Part shown: positions 6,099-7,676 of the stretch, one piece after another | Numbering within the stretch: the stretch's first letter is position 1 | Layout: each line of letters opens with the position of its first letter | Translations under genes and position numbers: made by a program | Assembly (NCBI GenBank): GCA_003252195.1 | Contig: QKFK01000007.1 | Location: forward strand, 1-7,676 | DNA from: Rhodospirillales bacterium | GTDB lineage: Bacteria; Pseudomonadota; Alphaproteobacteria; QKFK01; SZUA-500 | Direction of reading: 5' to 3' | Length of the DNA: 7,676 nucleotides | Notes under the pieces: generated by a model | Databases searched by the model: none | Told to the model about the DNA's origin: nothing | The model's input: only the letters and a program-made list of their open reading frames with translations

Positions 6099-6115
6099 TC
6101 TCTTTTTTTAAGAGA
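6099..6115. other. Small hairpin in the tatC-serS spacer
   Basis: TCTCTT (6099-6104), a five-T loop (6105-6109) and AAGAGA (6110-6115) form a 6-bp AT-rich stem. No T-run follows on the + strand, so it is unlikely to terminate transcription. It may stabilise or separate messages in the 65-nt spacer, or be chance. No convincing promoter is visible before serS. Confidence 0.25.
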
Positions 6116-6152
6116 TTGGACAGTTTAAAATTATAAAAATTTAGGTGATGAA

Positions 6153-7430
6153 ATGCATGATATTAAATGGATAAGAGAAAATCCGGCAGAATTTGACAAG
6201 GCAATGGCAAGAAGAAAAATTGCTCCTATGTCAGAAAAAATTATGGAAATGGACGTTAAAGTTAGAGCAGCCCAAACAGCCACCCAAGAATTGCAAACCC
6301 AGAGAAATGAACTGTCCCAAAAAATCTCAGTGGTTAAAAGAGAAGGTGGCGATGCAGACGCAATTATTGCAGAAGTTGCAAAAATCAAAGAACAAATGGC
6401 AGTAAAAGAAGAAGAAGCCAAAACTCTTGGTGAAGAGCTTAAAAACGTGCTTTGTACTTTGCCGAATATTTTATCAGATGAAGTCCCAGAGGGAACAAGC
6501 GAAGAAGATAATGTTGAAGTAAGACGTTTTGGTGAGCCAAAACAATTTGACTTTAAGCCATTAGAGCATGATGAAATTGGAACTAAACTTGGTTTGATTG
6601 ATTTTGAGAATGCTGCAAAATTATCTGGTGCTAGATTTGTGGTATTAAAAGGCGCTGTTGCTAGATTAGAAAGAGCGATTGCTCAATTGATGCTTGATAC
6701 CCACACAATGGAAGGTGGCTATACAGAGATGAATGTGCCTGTGTTGGTTCATTCAAACGCTTTATATGGTACAGGTCAATTGCCAAAGTTTGCAGAAGAT
6801 TTGTTCCGCACAGAACAAGGTCACTGGCTCATTCCAACAGCTGAGGTTCCGCTTACTAACATGGTTGGTGATACAATCATGGACGAGAAAGATTTGCCAC
6901 TTCGTATGGCAGGCTTTACACTTTGCTTCCGCTCAGAGGCTGGTGCAGCTGGTAAAGATACCAAAGGTATTATCAGACAACATCAATTTGAAAAAGTTGA
7001 GCTTGTGAGTGTTGTGCACCCAGATAAATCATTTGAAGAGTTAGAGCGCAAGACAGGTTGTGCTGAAAAAATTCTACAAAAGCTTGGTTTGCCATACAGA
7101 GTTATTTCTCTTTGTAATGGTGATATTGGTTTCGGCGCTGTTAAAACTTATGATATTGAAGTTTGGCTCCCTGGTCAGAACAAATATAGAGAAATCTCAA
7201 GCTGTTCAAACTGTGGTGATTTCCAAGCTCGTCGTATGAATGCTAGATTTAGACCAAAGGGTGAAAAAGGCACAAAATTTGTGCATACGTTAAATGGTTC
7301 AGGTTTAGCCGTTGGTAGAACATTGGTTGCTGTGTTAGAGAATTATCAGCAAGCAGATGGGTCTGTTATCGTGCCATTGGCTCTTCGCCCTTATATGGGT
7401 GGAATAGAGGTTATTAAGCCTAATGATTAA
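6153..7430 (+). CDS. serS: Seryl-tRNA synthetase
   Basis: Class II aminoacyl-tRNA synthetase; it charges tRNA-Ser (and tRNA-Sec where present) with serine in the cytosol. The 425-residue length is standard. The N-terminal long-arm antiparallel coiled coil that grips the tRNA-Ser variable arm covers about 25-100, rich in Lys, Glu and Gln. The catalytic domain follows: TAEVPLTN (229-236), a SerRS signature; motif 2, FRSEAGAAGKDTKGIIRQHQF (259-279) with the class II Arg; and motif 3, SGLAVGRTLVAVLENYQ (383-399). The zinc-independent bacterial type is indicated by overall architecture. AGGTG (6143-6147) lies 5 nt before the ATG and the N-terminus MHDIKWIRENP is the family norm, so the start is firm. 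It follows tatC by 65 nt and overlaps surE by 8 nt, as in other alphaproteobacterial clusters. Confidence 0.98.
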   Translation: MHDIKWIRENPAEFDKAMARRKIAPMSEKIMEMDVKVRAAQTATQELQTQRNELSQKISVVKREGGDADAIIAEVAKIKEQMAVKEEEAKTLGEELKNVLCTLPNILSDEVPEGTSEEDNVEVRRFGEPKQFDFKPLEHDEIGTKLGLIDFENAAKLSGARFVVLKGAVARLERAIAQLMLDTHTMEGGYTEMNVPVLVHSNALYGTGQLPKFAEDLFRTEQGHWLIPTAEVPLTNMVGDTIMDEKDLPLRMAGFTLCFRSEAGAAGKDTKGIIRQHQFEKVELVSVVHPDKSFEELERKTGCAEKILQKLGLPYRVISLCNGDIGFGAVKTYDIEVWLPGQNKYREISSCSNCGDFQARRMNARFRPKGEKGTKFVHTLNGSGLAVGRTLVAVLENYQQADGSVIVPLALRPYMGGIEVIKPND

Positions 7431-7676
7431 GCTTAATAAGCCACTTAATAAAGCTAGAATTCTTATCAGTAACGATGATGGTATTGATGCTGAAGGTATA
7501 AAGATTTTGGAGGAGATTGCCTGCAACATCAGTGATGATGTGTGGGTAATCGCCCCAGATTGTGAGAAAAGCGGTTTTGCACATGCTTTTACATGTACGC
7601 GTCCGCTAAAAGTTGCCAAACTAGGGGATAAAAAATTCTCAGTAGATGGAACACCAACCGATTGTGTGTTGGTTGC
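7423..7676 (+). CDS. surE: 5'/3'-nucleotidase SurE, 5' part only (runs off the right edge)
   Basis: SurE is a cytosolic metal-dependent phosphatase acting on nucleoside 5'/3'-monophosphates and some polyphosphates, often linked with pcm in stationary-phase survival. Only 84 complete codons are visible; the frame is open to the edge. The metal-binding N17-D18-D19 lies in ILISNDDGI. VWVIAPDCEKSG carries S50, matching the conserved active-site Ser, and VDGTPTDCV (about 74-82) is a family signature. The usual xHSLT after this Ser reads HAFT. The ATG overlaps the serS stop by 8 nt and gives about 9 residues before the typical (R)ILISNDD start; no better start exists downstream. AGAGG (7406-7410) lies 12 nt upstream, and coupling to serS is likely. 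Full length in the family is about 250 residues, so roughly two thirds is missing here. Confidence 0.95.
   Translation, partial: MIKLNKPLNKARILISNDDGIDAEGIKILEEIACNISDDVWVIAPDCEKSGFAHAFTCTRPLKVAKLGDKKFSVDGTPTDCVLV

Noticed and set aside
6088..6152. Terminator or serS promoter in the tatC-serS spacer
   Set aside because: The hairpin lacks a following T-run. TTGGAC (6116-6121) and TATAAA (6132-6137) are only 10 nt apart, too close for a promoter. Read-through from tatC is the simpler view.
6088..6152. T-box or other riboswitch before serS
   Set aside because: A 65-nt spacer is too short for a T-box, and no conserved T-box sequence or antiterminator fold is visible.
1..7676. Mobile elements, CRISPR arrays, tRNA/rRNA genes, defence or toxin-antitoxin modules
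   Set aside because: No transposase, terminal inverted repeats, regularly spaced repeats, tRNA-like cloverleaf or defence-type gene was seen on either strand. The window is continuous core housekeeping DNA.

Overview
This is an AT-rich window (G+C roughly 35-40% by eye) from a low-GC alphaproteobacterium. The assignment rests on gene order and protein style. The order dgt - argS - SPOR-domain protein - ... - tatA - tatB - tatC - serS - surE is a recurrent chromosomal cluster in Alphaproteobacteria. Dgt, ArgS (with a PPKGKLPDDWEPR-type insert before the KMSKR loop) and SerS all look alphaproteobacterial. Genus cannot be read from the sequence; uncultured, host-associated low-GC lineages fit the base composition.

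Layout: all genes are on the + strand and packed into two transcription blocks. Bases 1-23 look like the right-hand part of a rho-independent terminator of an upstream gene cut by the window edge. Block 1 (104-3903) is dgt, argS and a membrane-anchored SPOR-domain gene, joined by a 4-nt ATGA overlap and a 3-nt gap. It closes with a strong terminator at 3921-3953. Block 2 (4021 to the right edge) starts with its own probable promoter, which carries a perfect 17-bp palindrome. It then encodes an M50 site-2 protease-like protein, the complete TatABC translocase, seryl-tRNA synthetase and the 5' part of surE. There is no gene-free stretch longer than about 140 bases.

Function: this is core housekeeping. 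Dgt hydrolyses dNTPs. ArgS and SerS charge tRNAs. The SPOR protein probably binds septal peptidoglycan. The M50 protein is a predicted intramembrane metalloprotease. TatABC exports folded proteins, and SurE is a nucleotide phosphatase of stationary phase and survival loci.

I found no mobile element, CRISPR array, RNA gene, toxin-antitoxin or defence system, and no strong case for an undescribed system. The points most worth a second look are: (1) an M50 protease gene where related genomes carry nagZ-scpA-scpB; (2) a 125-nt region where the tatB and tatC frames are both open, rich in poly-A runs, so that slippage could join TatB to TatC; (3) the palindrome inside the block-2 promoter; (4) a TatB with Lys in place of the hinge Gly and a histone-like basic tail.
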